Source: Mixophyes australis
Taxonomy: Eukaryota; Chordata; Amphibia; Anura; Limnodynastidae
DNA: 64,000 nucleotides
Assembly (NCBI GenBank): GCA_036250195.1
Contig: JAVHZZ010000005.1
Span: forward strand, 127,043,098 to 127,107,097
Reading direction: 5' to 3'
The notes beneath the pieces are model-generated. The model saw only the letters and a list, made by a program, of their open reading frames with translations. It searched no databases and was not told where the DNA came from. The first letter of the stretch is position 1, and every line of letters begins with the position of its first letter. The position numbers and the translations under genes were made by a program. Shown here piece after piece: positions 23,600 to 35,821 of the stretch.

Positions 23600-26500
23600 G
23601 ATCCAGACACTCTGCCCCCTCTGCATCCAGGCACACTGCCCCCTCTGCAACCAGGCACACTGCCCCCTCTGCATCAGGCACACTGCCCCCTCTGCATCCA
23701 GGCACACTGCCCTCTCTCACGTTGCCCCCTCTGCCCTCTGTCCCCTCCTCTACCCTCTCTCATGCTGTCACCCTCCTCTGCCCTCTCTCACGCTGTCACC
23801 CTCCTGTGCCCTCTCTCACGCTGTCACCCTCCTCAGCCCTCTCTCACGCTGTCACCCTCCTCTGCCATCTGTCCCCCTCCTCTGCCATCTGCCCTCCTCC
23901 TCTGCTCTCTGTCCCCCTCCTCTGCCATCTGTCCCCCTCCTCTGCCATCTGCCCTCCTCCTCTGCCATCTGTCCCCCTCCTCTGCCATCTGTCCCCCTCC
24001 TCTGCCATCTGCCCTCCTCTTCTGCTCTCTGTCCCCCTCCACTGCCATCTGCCATCCTCCTCTGCCATCTGACCCTCTCCTCTGCCATCTGCCCTCCTCC
24101 TCTGCTCTCTGTCCCCCTCCTCTGCCATCTGTCCCCCTTCTCTGCCATCTGCTCTCCTCCTCTGCCATCTACCCTCCTCCTCTGCTCTCTGTCCCCCTCC
24201 TCTGCCATCTGACCTCCTCCTCTGCCATCTGTCCCCCTCCTCTGCCATCTGTCCACCTGCTCTGCCATCTGCCCTCCTCCTTTGCTCTCTGTCCCCCTCC
24301 TCTGCCATCTGCCCTCCTCCTCTGCCATCTGTCCTCCCCCTTTTGCTCTCTGTCCCCCTCCTCTGCCATCTATCCCCCTCCTCTTCCAACTGCCCTCCTC
24401 CTCTGCCATCTGCCCTCCTCCTCTGCTCTCTGTCCCCCTCCTCTGCCATCTGCCCTCCTCCTCTGCCATCTGTCCCCCTCCTCTGCCATCTGCTCTCCTC
24501 CTCTGCCATCTGTCCCCCTCCTCTGCCACCTGCCCTCCTCCTCTTCTCTCTGTCCCCCTCCTCTGCCATCTGTCCCCCTCCTCTGCCATCTGCCCTCCTC
24601 CTCTGCCATCTGTCCCCCTCCTCTGCCATCTGCCCTCCTCCTCTGCCATCTGTCCTCCCCCTTTTGCTCTCTGTCCCCCTCCTCTGCCATCTGTCCCCCT
24701 TCCTCTGCCATCTGCCCTCCTCCTCTGCTCTCTGTCCCCCTCCTTTCCCATCTGCCCTCCTCCTCTGCCATCTGTCCCCCTCCTCTGCCATCTGCCCTCC
24801 TCCTCTGCCATCTGTCCCCCTCCTCTGCCATCTGCCCTCCTCCTCTGCCATCTGTCCCCCTCCTCTGCCACCTGCCCTCCTCCTCTGCTCTCTGTCCCCC
24901 CTCCTCTGCCATCTGTCCCCCTCCTCTGCCATCTGCCCTCCTCCTCTGCCATCTGTCCCCCTCCTCTGCCATCTGCCCTCCTCCTCTGCCATCTCTCCCC
25001 CTCCTCTGCCATCTGTCCCCCTCCACTGCTCTCTGTCCCCCTCCTCTGCCATCTGTCCCCCTCCTCTGCCATCTGTCCCCCTCCTCTGCCATCTGCCCTC
25101 CTCCTCTGTCCTCTGTCCCCCTCCTCTGCCATCTGTCCCCCTCCTCTGCCATCTGCCCTCCTCCTCTGCTATTTGTCCCCCTCCTCTGCCATCTGTCCCC
25201 CTCCTCTGCCATCTGTTCCCCTCCTCTGCCATCTGCACTGCTCCTCTGCTATCTGTCCCCCTCCTCTGCCATCTGTCCCCCTCCTCTGCCATCTGTCCCC
25301 CTCCTCTGCCATCTGCCCTCCTCCTCTGCTCTCTGTCCCCCCTCCTCTGCACTCTGTCCCCCTCCTCTGCCATCTCTCCCTCTCCTCTGCTCTCTGTCCC
25401 CCTCCTCTGCTCTCTAACCCCCTCCTCTGCTCTCTGTCACCCTCCTCTGCCATCTGTCCCCCTCCTCTGCTCTCTGTCCCCCTAGTCTGCACTCTGTCCC
25501 CCTCCTCTGCCATCTGTCCCCCTTCTCTGCTCTCTGTCCCCCTCCTCTGCCATCTGTCCCCCTTCTCTGCCATCTGCCCTCCTCCTCTGCCATCTGCCCT
25601 CCTCCTCTGCTCTCTGTCCCCCTCCTCTGCAATCTGCCCTCCTCCTCTGCCATCTGTCCCCCTCCTCTGCCATCTGTCACCCTCCTCTGCCATCTGCCCT
25701 CCTCCTTTTCTCTCTGTCCCCCTCCTCTGCCATCTGCCCTCCTCCTCTGCCATCTGTCCTCCCCTTTTGCTCTCTGTCCCCCTCCTCTGCCATCTGTCCC
25801 CCTCCTCTGTTATCTGTCCCCCTCCTCTGCCATCTGCCCTCCTCCTCTGCTCTCTGTCCCCCTCCTCTGCCATCTGCCCTCCTCCTCTGCCATCTGTCCC
25901 CCTCCTCTGCCATCTGCCCTCCTCCTCTGCTCTCTGTCCCCCTCCTCTGCCATCTGTCCCCCTCCTCTGCCATCTGCCCTCCTCCTCTGCCATCTGTCAC
26001 CCTCCTTTGCCATCTGCCCTCCTCCTCTGCCATCTCTATCCCTCCTCTGCCATCTGTCTCCCTCCACTGCTCTCTGTCCCCCTCCTCTGCCATCTGTCCC
26101 CCTCCTCTGCCATCTATCCCCCTCCTCTGCCATCTGCCCTCCTCTTCTGTCCCCTCCTCTGCCATCTGTCCCCCTCCTCTGCCATCTGCCCTCCTCCTCT
26201 GCCATCTGTCCCCCTCCTCTGCCATCTGCCCTCCTCCTCTGCCATCTCTACCCCTCCTCTGCCATCTGTCCCCCTCCACTGCTCTCTGTCCCCCTCCTCT
26301 GCCATCTGTCCCCCTCCTCTGCCATCTGTCCCCCTCCTCTGCCATCTGTCCCCCTCATCTGCCATCTGCCCTCCTCCTCTGCCATCTGTCCCCCTCCTCT
26401 GCCATCTGCCCTCCTCCTCTGCCATCTCTACCCCTCCTCTGCCATCTGTCCCCCTCCACTGCTCTCTGTCCCCCTCCTCTGCCATCTGTCCCCCTCCTCT

Positions 26501-27453
26501 GCAATCTGTCCTCCTCCTCTGTCCTCTGTCCCCCTCCTCTGCCATCTGTCCCCCCTCCTCTGCCATCTGCCCTCCTCCTCTGCTATCTGTCCCCCTCCTC
26601 TGCCATCTGTCCCCCTCCTCTGCCATCTGTTCCCCTTCTCTGTCATCTGCCCTCCTCCTCTGCTATCTGTTCCCCTCCTCTGCCATCTGTCCCCCTCCTC
26701 TGCTATCTGTCCCCCTCCTCTGCCATCTGCCCTCCTCCTCTGCTCTCTGTCCCCCTCCTCTGCCATCTACCCTCCTCCTCTGCCATCTGTCCACCTCCTC
26801 TGCCATCTGCCATCTGCCCTCCTCCTCTGCTCTCTGTTCCCCTCCTCTGCCATCTGTCCCCCTTCTCTGCCATCTGCCCTCCTCCTCTGCCATCTGCCCT
26901 CCTCCTCTGCTCTCTGTCCCCCTCTCTGCCATCTGCCCTCCTCCCTTTCTCTCTGTCCCCCTCCTCTGCCATCTGCCCTTCTCCTCTGCCATCTGTCCTC
27001 CCCTTTTGCTCTCTGTCCCCCTCCTCTGCCATCTGTCCCCCTCCTCTGCTATCTGTCGCCCTCCTCTGCCATCTGCCCTCCTCCTCTGCTCTTTGTCCCC
27101 CTCCTCTGCCATCTGCCCTCCTCATCTGCCATCTGTCCCCCTCCTCTGCCATCTGCCCTCCTCCTGTGCTCTCTGTCCCCCTCCTCTGCCATCTGTCCCC
27201 CTCCTCTGCCATCTGCCCTCCTCCTCTGCCATCTGTCCCCCTCCTCTGTCATCTGCCCTCCTCCTCTGCCATCTGTCCCCCTCCTCTGCCATCTGCCCCC
27301 CTCCTCTGCCATCTGCCCTCCTCCTCTGCTCTCTGTCCCCCTCCTCTGCCATCTGTCCCCCTCCTCTGCCATCTGCCCTCCTCCTCTGCCATCTGTCCCC
27401 CTCCTCTGCCATCTGCCCTCCTTCTCTGCCATCTGCCCTCCTCCTCTGCCCCG
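23600..27453. repeat. CT-rich minisatellite inside hAT family-B copy 1, 20-bp unit
   Basis: About 190 copies of a 20-bp unit, CTCCTCTGCCATCTGTCCCC, with variants CTGCCCTCCTC and CTGCTCTCTGTCCCC arranged in 40- and 60-bp higher-order patterns. The first 250 bp use older variants (CTCTCACGCTGTCACC). Because the unit has no stop codon in any frame, long open frames cross it on both strands (up to about 1090 codons at 24282-27554). These carry the same 20-residue repeat in all three frames and have no protein features, so I do not call genes. Confidence 0.97.
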
Positions 27454-27461
27454 CGCCAGGC

Positions 27462-27655
27462 GCCAGCTATAGAAAAAAAGAAAGCAAACAGAAACTTACC
27501 AATCCGCGCGGCGCTAGGACCCTGCAGCCTCCTCTCTCGCGCAGCTGTCACTGACATTGATATTCATTGACAGCTGCGGGAGAGAGGAGGCTGCAGGGTC
27601 CCGGCGCCGCGCGGATTGGTAAGTTTCTGTTTGCTTTCTTTTTTCTAGGGCTGGC
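27462..27655. repeat. Long palindrome, arms about 90 bp
   Basis: Left arm from GCCAGCTATAGAAAAAAAG to GCGCAGCTGTCA pairs with TGACAGCTGCGGGAGAGAGG through CTTTTTTCTAGGGCTGGC, around a centre of about 17 bp at 27551-27567. A matching palindrome is in copy 2 (31226-31420), and a shorter relative in copy 3 (35688-35821). It is a conserved subterminal part of this hAT family. Confidence 0.9.
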
Positions 27656-28639
27656 CGGCGGCACCCCAGTGTCCTCCCCCTTTTGCTCTCTGTCCCCTTC
27701 CTCTGCCATCTGTCCCCCTCCTCTGCTATCTGTCCCCCCTCCTCTGCCATCTGCCCTCCTCCTCTGCTCTTTATCCCCCTCAATTGTTTAAAGTGGCATA
27801 ACGTGACAAGAAAACGTTCCTCGCACCATAACACCACCTGCTCGATTGATACAAGGCAGATATCACACACCGCGATACAGTTGTCACTTATCTGACCAAA
27901 CGCTCAGTGAGCCGTCCATCCTGCCTTGTAGTTAGGTGGCTGCTGATGTCACTGGTCTATGTAATTCAATTATTCAACCTATTTAAACCTGACTCTGAGC
28001 ACTATCACAAAGTTTCATGTCTCCTACCTTTAGCACCCCACTCCTGCTTTTTGATTTGTTGCTGTTCTGACAGTCTGTCAGTTTCCAGTTTCAATTGTTT
28101 TATAGTTCTGACTTTGGCTTGGCAATTGGATTTGCCCTTTGGCCACATGTTTTGGCTGTTTCACTATTTCCTGATTGCAGTTTGCTCTAACTTTATCCTG
28201 CTTCTGATTTGGTGCTTTTACGAGATTGCAGAATGACCTTCCTGCAATATACTGAATCTGAGTTCTGTTGCGATTTGTTACCAGAATGTCATGCCAAAGG
28301 ACAGGACACAGGGTCGCAACATTTCCAGCACTGAGTTTCAATCCTGTGTGGTCTTCTGCTGTTGTAAACCATCACAGGCATGCCACAGGGTATGCCCAGG
28401 CCAGGCACACCCTAATGCACAGCCGAATTTCAGTGATGCAGCTGTTTCTCCCAAGCTGGCTGAAATGGAGCCGCTGTGCATGCCCAGCAGCAAAAGCTAA
28501 TCTAATGTTCCATTGTGGAACTGAAGGCATCTAGACTCGGTGTGCTGACTCCATGACTTGCACATAGGAAAAAAGAGCTGCCTACATATGTTTTCTTAAT
28601 ATATGTGTTTAATGATAATATGTGTGTGTGTACTTAAAA

Positions 28640-29275
28640 TTCATCAACGGCGGGCACTTCTGTTTGGCATAATATGAACTGAGGCACAAATATCTGGCAT
28701 AATATAAATTGAGGGCACTATTAGGTGACATAATATGAACTGGGGGCACTTCTGTTTGGCATAAAATGAATTGGCAACGCTTTTTCTTAGCGTAATATGA
28801 ACTGGGGGCACTTCTGTTTGGCATAAAATGAATTGGCAACGCTTTTTCTTAGCGTAATATGAACTGGAGGCACTATTGCATGACATAATATGAATGGGTG
28901 TACTTCTCTTTGACATAATATGAATTGGGGGCACTACTGTGTGGCATAATATGAACTGGCGACACTAATTTGTGATACAATATGAACTGCGGGACTTCTA
29001 TATGGCATAATATAAATTGGGGGCACTACTAGTTGGCTTAATACGAACTGGGGGAAGGTTTGTTTGGCATAATATGAATTGGCAATGCTTCTCCTTAGCA
29101 TAATATTAACTGGTGGCACAATTGCATGGCATAATATAATCTGTGGGCACTATTTGGCATAATATGATCTAGGCACACTATTGCTTGCCATAATATGAAT
29201 GGGTGCACTTCTATTTGGCATAATATGAATTAGGGGCATTACTGTTGGGTATAATATGAACTGAGGACAGTTCTA
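28640..29275. repeat. GGCATAATATGAACTGGGGG minisatellite
   Basis: About twenty diverged copies of a 28-31 bp unit. The copy in the second flank is at 32403-33035. Minus-strand open frames with HIMS/SYYA repeats are artefacts. Confidence 0.9.
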
Positions 29276-29401
29276 GATACCCTTCCCCTAGGCGGTGCTA
29301 GATACGCCCCTAAATTGGAGTTTGTGAGAGATTTTCAGGGATGGAAGTGATCAGTATTGCCCACTGTGCACGTGCCACCGGATCACTCCATTAGTCTAAT
29401 A

Positions 29402-30258
29402 GAAAGTATTTATAATTACTAACTGTGACAGGATGGACCGCCTATGCCACCCTATCTGTTGTTGCTGGGAACTGGCTGGGCTTACTTTGCCACCATCCCC
29501 TTTTGTTATTCCAAATACGCCCCTTCTGCTGCAGTAGAAGGAGCCTGCTGCCACCACTGGACTCCTTTATGGCATCCAGAACCACGTTGCTATCTGGGTA
29601 ACTGTCGCTGCTAGTGTACTCCCATGCTGGTATACTTAGGCTTGTACCTCTGACTGCTTACTATGGATCAGGGTGCTGTAGATGGGTCCCCCCTGGCCTA
29701 TCACACTGGCCAGAGCTGCTGGGTAGTTGACAGAGCGGTGGTGCTAGGAGCTAGGTCCAAACTTCAGAACAGCCGGAGGACAGATTAGATTTAGGGTCTA
29801 ATCTGTGGGTCACAGGATTACAGAAATATTGAAGAAGTTGTCAATTAGGGTCTTGAAGCAGAGAGTGATGTTTATTTCGCTCAAGTGTCCTGACAAGGAC
29901 AGTTTCACTGATTAAAGGTATCAGTTGTCAGGTCAGATGGAACATCAGAATGATACTTTTCAGTGTACAAGGGCTCACCTTTTATACAGTTTTAGACACA
30001 GCCTTACAGGCTATTTTTAGAATCAGGATGCAATTTGTTTACCCAAACATGGATTTACATGTAATATACAGTTAACAATATTTATGCTTATCTGTGATAT
30101 CCTAAAACCTTGCTGTGATTTCCTGCATCTTATTTTGGACACAGTGGACATCTGACAGCAAGTCTTATTACCCCTTCCTTTTCCTTAAGGGGTATTGGAC
30201 ACTCACATCAAAAGGTCTATTTAACATGAGATTAGCATGGGTGCTTTCCCCCAACAGT
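29402..30258 (-). mobile_element. Solo ERV-type LTR (copy in F1)
   Basis: On the minus strand it starts TGTTGGGGGAAAGCACCC, has a TATAAAAGG box (plus 29979-29988), AATAAA (plus 29871-29876) and ends CCTGTCACA. That is a U3-R-U5 order. No internal genes are attached. Target duplication not found, so ends are approximate. Confidence 0.6.
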
Positions 30259-30639
30259 TGCAGAATACAAATTTCCTCCAAAGAAAAGAGTTCCCCAAGA
30301 AAAGTTGCAAAACCCCAATCAAGGCATTTCCTTACACCAAAAGACTTCCTAAACAAAGGCTTATTGCAGTGGTTTCCAAACTTTTGCAGTTCGCGGCACC
30401 CTTAGAGTCTCCAAATTTTTTCAAGGCACCCCTCCAAAATACTTATTGAGCAGTCCTGTTTTAGAAGTAGTTGGGTCAAAAAATTGTAATAAGTATTTAG
30501 GTCAGGACAGAAATACTTATTTAGTTGTATGCAAAAATGCCCCCTCTGCATCCAGACACTCTGCCCCCTCTGCATCCAGACACACTGCCCCCTCTGCATC
30601 CAGACACACTGCCCTCTCTCACACTGCCCCCTCTGCCCT

Positions 30640-31212
30640 CTGTCACGCTGTCCCCCCTCCTCTGCTATCTGTCACGCTGTCCCCCTCCTCTGCCCTCTGT
30701 CCCCCTCCTCTGCTCTCTGTCCCCCTCCTCTGCCATCTGCCCTCCTCCTCTGCCATCTGTCCCCCTCCTCTGCCATCTGCCCTCCTCCTTTTCTCTCTGT
30801 CCCCCTCCTCTGCCATCTGCCCTTCTCCTCTGCCATCTGTCCTCCCCGTTTGCTCTCTGTCCCCCTCCTCTGCCATCTGTCCCCCTCCTCTGCTCTCTGT
30901 CCCCCTCCTCTCCCATCTGCCCTCCTCCTCTGCCATCTGTCCCCCTCCTCTGCCATCTGCCCTCCTCCTCTGCTCTCTGTCCCCCTCCTCTGCCATCTGT
31001 CCCCCTCCTCTGCCATCTGCCCTCCTCCTCTGCCGTCTGTCCCCCTCCTCTGTCATCTGCCCTCCTCCTCTGCCATCTGTCCCCCTCCTCTGCCATCTGC
31101 CCTCCTCCTCTGCTCTCTGTCCCCCTCCTCTGCCATCTGTCCCCCTCCTCTGCCATCTGCCCTCCTCCTCTGCCATCTGTCCCCCTCCTCTGCCATCTGC
31201 CCTCCTCCTCTG
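30640..31212. repeat. CT-rich minisatellite in hAT family-B copy 2
   Basis: Same 20-bp unit as 23600-27453, about 28 copies, so much shorter than copy 1. Open frames on both strands are artefacts. Confidence 0.95.
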
Positions 31213-31225
31213 CCTCGCGCCAGGC

Positions 31226-31420
31226 GCCAGCTATAGAAAAAAAGAAAGCAAACAGAAACTTACCAATCCGCGCGGCGCTAGGACACCGCAGCCTCCTCTC
31301 TCGCGCAGCTGTCACTGACATCGATATTCAGTGACAGCTGCGGGAGAGAGGAGGCTGCAGGGTCCCGGCGCCACGCGGATTGGTAAGTTTCTGTTTGCTT
31401 TCTTTTTTCTAGGGCCGGCC
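31226..31420. repeat. Long palindrome in hAT family-B copy 2
   Basis: Near-identical to 27462-27655, with a few substitutions such as GGACACCG for GGACCCTG in the left arm, which slightly reduces pairing. Confidence 0.9.
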
Positions 31421-31546
31421 GGCGGCACCCCAGTGTCCTCCCCCTTTTCCCTACTGTCCCCCTCCTCTGCCATCTGTCCCACTCCTCTGCTATCTGTCCC
31501 CCTCCTCTGCCACCTGCCCTCCTCCTCTGCTCTTTATCCCCCTCAA

Positions 31547-34127
31547 TTGTTTAAAGTGGCATAACGTGACAAGAAAACATTCCTCGCACCATTACACCAC
31601 CTGCTCGATTGATACAAGGCAGATATCACACACCGCGATACAGTTGTCACTTATCTGACCAAACGCTCAGTGAGCCGTCCATCCTGCCTTGTAGTTAGGT
31701 GGCTGCTGATGTCACTGGTCTATGTAATTCAATTATTCAACCTATTTAAACCTGACTCTGAGCACTATCACAAAGTTTCATGTCTCCTACCTTTAGCACC
31801 CCACTCCTGCTTTTTGATTTGTTGCTGTTCTGACAGTCTGTCAGTTTCCAGTTTCAATTGTTTTATAGTTCTGACTTTGGCTTGGCAATTGGATTTGCCC
31901 TTTGGCCACATGTTTTGGCTGTTTCACTATTTCCTGATTGCAGTTTGCTCTAACTTTATCCTGCTTCTGATTTGGTGCTTTTACGAGATTGCAGAATGAC
32001 CTTCCTGCAATATACTGAATCTGAGTTCTGTTGCGATTTGTTACCAGAATGTCATGCCAAAGGACAGGACACAGGGTCGCAACATTTCCAGCACTGAGTT
32101 TCAATCCTGTGTGGTCTTCTGCTGTTGTAAACCATCACAGGCATGCCACAGGGTATGCCCAGGCCAGGCACACCCTAATGCACAGCCGAATTTCAGTGAT
32201 GCAGCTGTTTCTCCCAAGCTGGCTGAAATGGAGCCGCTGTGCATGCCCAGCAGCAAAAGCTAATCTAATGTTCCATTGTGGAACTGAAGGCATCTAGACT
32301 CGGTGTGCTGACTCCATGACTTGCACATAGGAAAATAGAGCTGCCTACATATGTTTTCTTAATATATGTGTTTAATGATAATATGTGTGTGTACTTAAAA
32401 TTCATCAACGGCGGGCACTTCTGTTTGGCATAATATGAACTGAGGCACAAATATCTGGCATAATATAAATTGAGGGCACTATTAGGTGACATAATATGAA
32501 CTGGGGGCACTTCTGTTTGGCATAAAATGAATTGGCAACGCTTTTTCTTAGCGTAATATGAACTGGGGGCATTTCTGTTTGGCATAAAATGAATTGGCAA
32601 TGCTTTTTCTTAGCATAATATGAACTGGAGGCACTATTGCATGACATAATATGAATGGGTGTACTTCTCTTTGACATAATATGAATTGGGGGCACTACTG
32701 TGTGGCATAATATGAACTGGCGACACTACTTTGTGATACAATATGAACTGCGGGACTTCTATATGGCATGATATAAATTGGGGGCACTACTAGTTGGCTT
32801 AATATGAACTGGGGGAAGGTTTGTTTGGCATAATATGAATTGGCAATGCTTCTCCTTAGCATAATATTAACTGGTGGCACAATTGCATGGCATAATATGA
32901 TCTGTGGGCACTATTTGGCATAATATGATCTAGGCACACTATTGCTTGCCATAATATGAATGGGTGCACTTCTATTTGGCATAATATGAATTAGGGGCAT
33001 TACTGTTGGGTATAATATGAACTGAGGACAGTTCTAGATACCCTTCCCCTAGGCGGTGCTAGATACGCCCCTAAATTGGAGTTTGTGAGAGATTTTCAGG
33101 GATGGAAGTGATCAGTATTGTCCACTGTGCACGTGCCACCGGATCACTCCATTAGTCTAATAGAAAGTATTTATAATTACTAACTATGACAGGATGGACC
33201 GCCTATGCCACCCTATCTGTTGTTGCTGGGAACTGGCTGGGCTTACTTTGCCACCATCCCCTTTTGTTATTCCAAATACGCCCCTTCTGCTGCAGTAGAA
33301 GGAGCCTGCTGCCACCACTGGACTTCTTTATGGCATCCAGAACCACATTGCTATCTGGGTAACTGTCGCTGCTAGTGTACTCCCATGCTGGTATACTTAG
33401 GCTTGTACCTCTGACTGCTTACTATGGATCAGGGTGCTGTAGATGGGTCCCCCCTGGCCTATCACACTGGCCAGAGCTGCTGGGTAGTTGACAGAGCGGT
33501 GGTGCTAGGAGCTAGGTCCAAACTTCAGAACAGCCGGAGGACAGATTAGATTTAGGGTCTAATCTGTGGGTCACAGGATTACAGAAATATTGAAGAAGTT
33601 GTCAATCAGGGTCTTGAAGCAGAGAGTGATGTTTATTTCGCTCAAGTGTCCTGACAAGGACAGTTTCACTGATTAAAGGTATCAGTTGTCAGGTCAGATG
33701 GAACATCAGAATGATACTTTTTGGTGTACAAGGGCTCTCCTTTTATACAGTTTTAGACACAGCCCTACAGGCTATTTTTAGAATCAGGATGCAATTTGTT
33801 TACCCAAACATGGATTTACATGTAATATACAGTTAACAATATTTATGCTTATCTGTGATATCCTAAAACCTTGCTGTGATTTCCTGCATCTTATTTTGGA
33901 CACAGTGGACATCTGACAGCAAGTCTTATTACCCCTTCCTTTTCCTTAAGGGGTATTGGACACTCACATCAAAAGGTCTATTTAACATGAGATTAGCATG
34001 GGTGCTTTCTCCCAACAGTTGCAGAATACAAATTTCCTCCAAAGAAAAGAGTTCCCCAAGAAAAGTTGCAAAACCCCAATTAAGGCATTTCCTTACACCA
34101 AAAGACTTCCTAAACAAAGGCTTATTG
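31547..34127. repeat. Duplicated flank unit, copy F2
   Basis: Second copy of 27785-30366 with scattered single-base changes and one GT-unit loss; by eye about 99% alike. It includes the minisatellite at 32403-33035 and the minus-strand LTR at about 33163-34018. It ends with GCTTATTG, the left target duplication of hAT copy 3. Confidence 0.95.
33163..34018 (-). mobile_element. Solo ERV-type LTR (copy in F2)
   Basis: Duplicate of 29402-30258 with the same TATA box and AATAAA; not an independent insertion because its flanks are duplicated too. The minus-strand start differs slightly (TGTTGGGAGAAAGCACCC). Confidence 0.6.
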
Positions 34128-34399
34128 CAGTGGTTTCCAAACTTTTGCAGTTCGCGGCACCTTTAGAGTCTCCAAATTTTTTCAAGGCACCCCTCCAAAA
34201 TAATTATTGAGCAGTCCTGTTTTAGAAGTAGTTGGGTCAAAAAATTGTAATAAGTATTTAGGTCAGGACAGAAATACTTATTTAGTTGTATGCAAAAATG
34301 CCCCCTCTGCATCCAGACACTCTGTCCCCTCTGCATCCAGACACACTGCCCCCTCTGCATCCAGACACACTGCCCTCTCTCACACTGCCCCCTCTGCCC

Positions 34400-35680
34400 T
34401 CTGTCACGCTGTCCCCCCCTCCTCTGCTATCTGTCACGCTGTCCCCCTCCTCTGCCCTCTGTCCCCCTCCTCTGCACTCTGTCACGCTGTTCCCCCTCCT
34501 CTGCACTCTGTCACCCTCCTCTGCACTCTGTCACGCTTTCCCCCCCTCCTCTGCTATCTGTCACACTGTCCCCTCCTCCGCCCTCTGTCACGCTGTTCCC
34601 CTCCTCTGCCCTCTGTCACGCTGTCCTCCTCCTCTGCCCTCTCTCACGCTGTGTCCCCCTCCACTGCCCCTCTCACGCTGTGTCCCCCTCCACTACCCCT
34701 CTCACGCTGTGTCCCCCTCCACTGTCCCTCGCACGTTGTGTCCCCCTCCACTGCCCCTCTCACGCTGTGTCCCCCTCCACTGCCCATCTCCTCTGCCTCG
34801 CTGTGCCCCTCCTCTGCCCCTGCTGTCACCCTCCTCTTCCCCGCTGTCACCCTCCTCTGCCCCTGCTGTCACCCTCCTCTTCCCCGCTGTCACTCTCCTC
34901 TGTCCCGCTGTCACTCTCCTCTGCCCCTGCTGTCACACTCCTCTGCCCCTGCTGACACCCTCCTCTGCCCCGCTGTCACGATCCCTCTCACTCCTCTGCC
35001 ACGCTGTCACCCTCTTCTGCCTCTCCTCTGCCCCGCTGTCACGAGCCCTCTCACTCCTCTGCCACGCTGTCACCCTCCTCTGCCTCTCCTCTGCCCCGCT
35101 GTCACCCTCCTCTGCCTCTCCTCTGCCCCGCTGTCACCCTCCTCTGCACCGCTGTCACCCTCCTCTGTCTCGCTGTCACCCTCCGCTGCCTCGCTGTCAC
35201 CCTCCTCTGCCTCGCTGTCACCCTCCTCTGCCTCTCCTCTGCCTCGCTGTCACCCTCCTCTGCCTCTCCTCTGCCCCGCTGTCCCCCTCCTCTGCCCCGC
35301 TGTCACCCTCCTCTGCCTCTGCTCTGCCCTGCTGTCACCCTCCTCTGCCTCTCCTCTGCCCCGCTGTCACCCTCCTCTGTCTCTCCCCTGCCCCGCTGTC
35401 ACCCTCCTCTGCCTCTCCTCTGCCCCGCTGTCACCCGCCTCTGCCTCTCCCCTGCCCCGCTGTCACCCTCCTCTGCCCCACTGTCACCCTCCTCTGCCTC
35501 TCCTCTGCCCCGCTGTCACCCTCCTCTGCCTTTCCTCTGCTCTACTGTCACCCTCCTCTGCCTCTCCCCTGCCCCGCTGTCACCCTCCTCTGCCCCGCTG
35601 TCACCCTCCTCTACCTCTCCTCTGCCCCGCTGTCACCCTCCTCTGTCTCTCCTCTGCCCCGCTGTCACGATCCCTCTAAC
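34400..35680. repeat. CT-rich minisatellite in hAT family-B copy 3, distinct variants
   Basis: Begins with the CTCCTCTGC..CTGTCACGCTGTCC type, passes through CACGCTGTGTCCCCCTCCAC, and ends with GCTGTCACCCTCCTCTGCCT units. The unit length changes along the array (20, about 30, about 33 bp), unlike the uniform array in copy 1. Confidence 0.93.
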
Positions 35681-35687
35681 CCCTCTG

Positions 35688-35821
35688 CCGCGGGCCAGCC
35701 ATATAAAAAAAAAAAGAAAGAACACAGTTACAGCTGCTGCGGGAGAGAGGAGTCTACTGGGTCCCGTCGGATTGGTAAGTTACTGTGTTCTTTCTTTTTT
35801 TTTTATATGGCTGGCCCGCGG
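35688..35821. repeat. Palindrome in hAT family-B copy 3
   Basis: CCGCGGGCCAGCCATATAAA pairs with TTTATATGGCTGGCCCGCGG. The arms are about 43 bp, with the rest of the original long palindrome largely lost from the left side. Confidence 0.9.

Larger units (their letters stand above)
12249..27784 (+). mobile_element. hAT family-B copy 1, split by Harbinger, 3' end lost
   Basis: The left end CAGTGGTTCCTAAACTTTTG matches the left ends of the hAT copies at 30367 and 34128. After 38 bp it is interrupted by the Harbinger (12287-23454) and resumes at 23455 in exact continuity with copy 2 (GAGTCTCCAAATTTTTTC). The interior is the large CT minisatellite and a palindrome. The right end seen in copy 3 (...TTTGGGAGCCGCCG) is absent; the sequence passes through more minisatellite into the duplicated flank at about 27784. 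Left flank CTATAGGG has no right partner. Confidence 0.75.
27785..30366. repeat. Duplicated flank unit, copy F1
   Basis: This 2.58-kb segment recurs almost unchanged at 31547-34127, offset by 3763 then 3761 bp; the 2-bp change is one GT unit near 28630. It contains unclassified sequence, a GGCATAATATGAA minisatellite and an antisense LTR. It ends GCTTATTG just before hAT copy 2. Short open frames in it, repeated in both copies, show no recognisable domain. Confidence 0.95.
30367..31546 (+). mobile_element. hAT family-B copy 2, chimeric
   Basis: Left flank GCTTATTG and the first ~350 bp match copy 3 (34128 on), including CTGTCACGCTGTCCCCCCTC; the right part, with the long palindrome and the CAGTGTCCTCCCCC junction, matches copy 1 (27454-27784). 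The switch lies in the minisatellite, roughly 30705-31200. It lacks the right terminal repeat and a right target duplication. Confidence 0.85.

Noticed and set aside
24282..27554. 1090-codon open frame (and 611, 509 and 426-codon frames nearby)
   Set aside because: Entirely within a 20-bp minisatellite lacking stops in every frame; repeats identical 20-residue blocks and shares no protein feature.
27907..28236. 109-codon frame duplicated at 31670-31999
   Set aside because: Perfectly duplicated because the flank is duplicated; hydrophobic Phe/Leu/Cys composition of T-rich DNA and no recognised domain.
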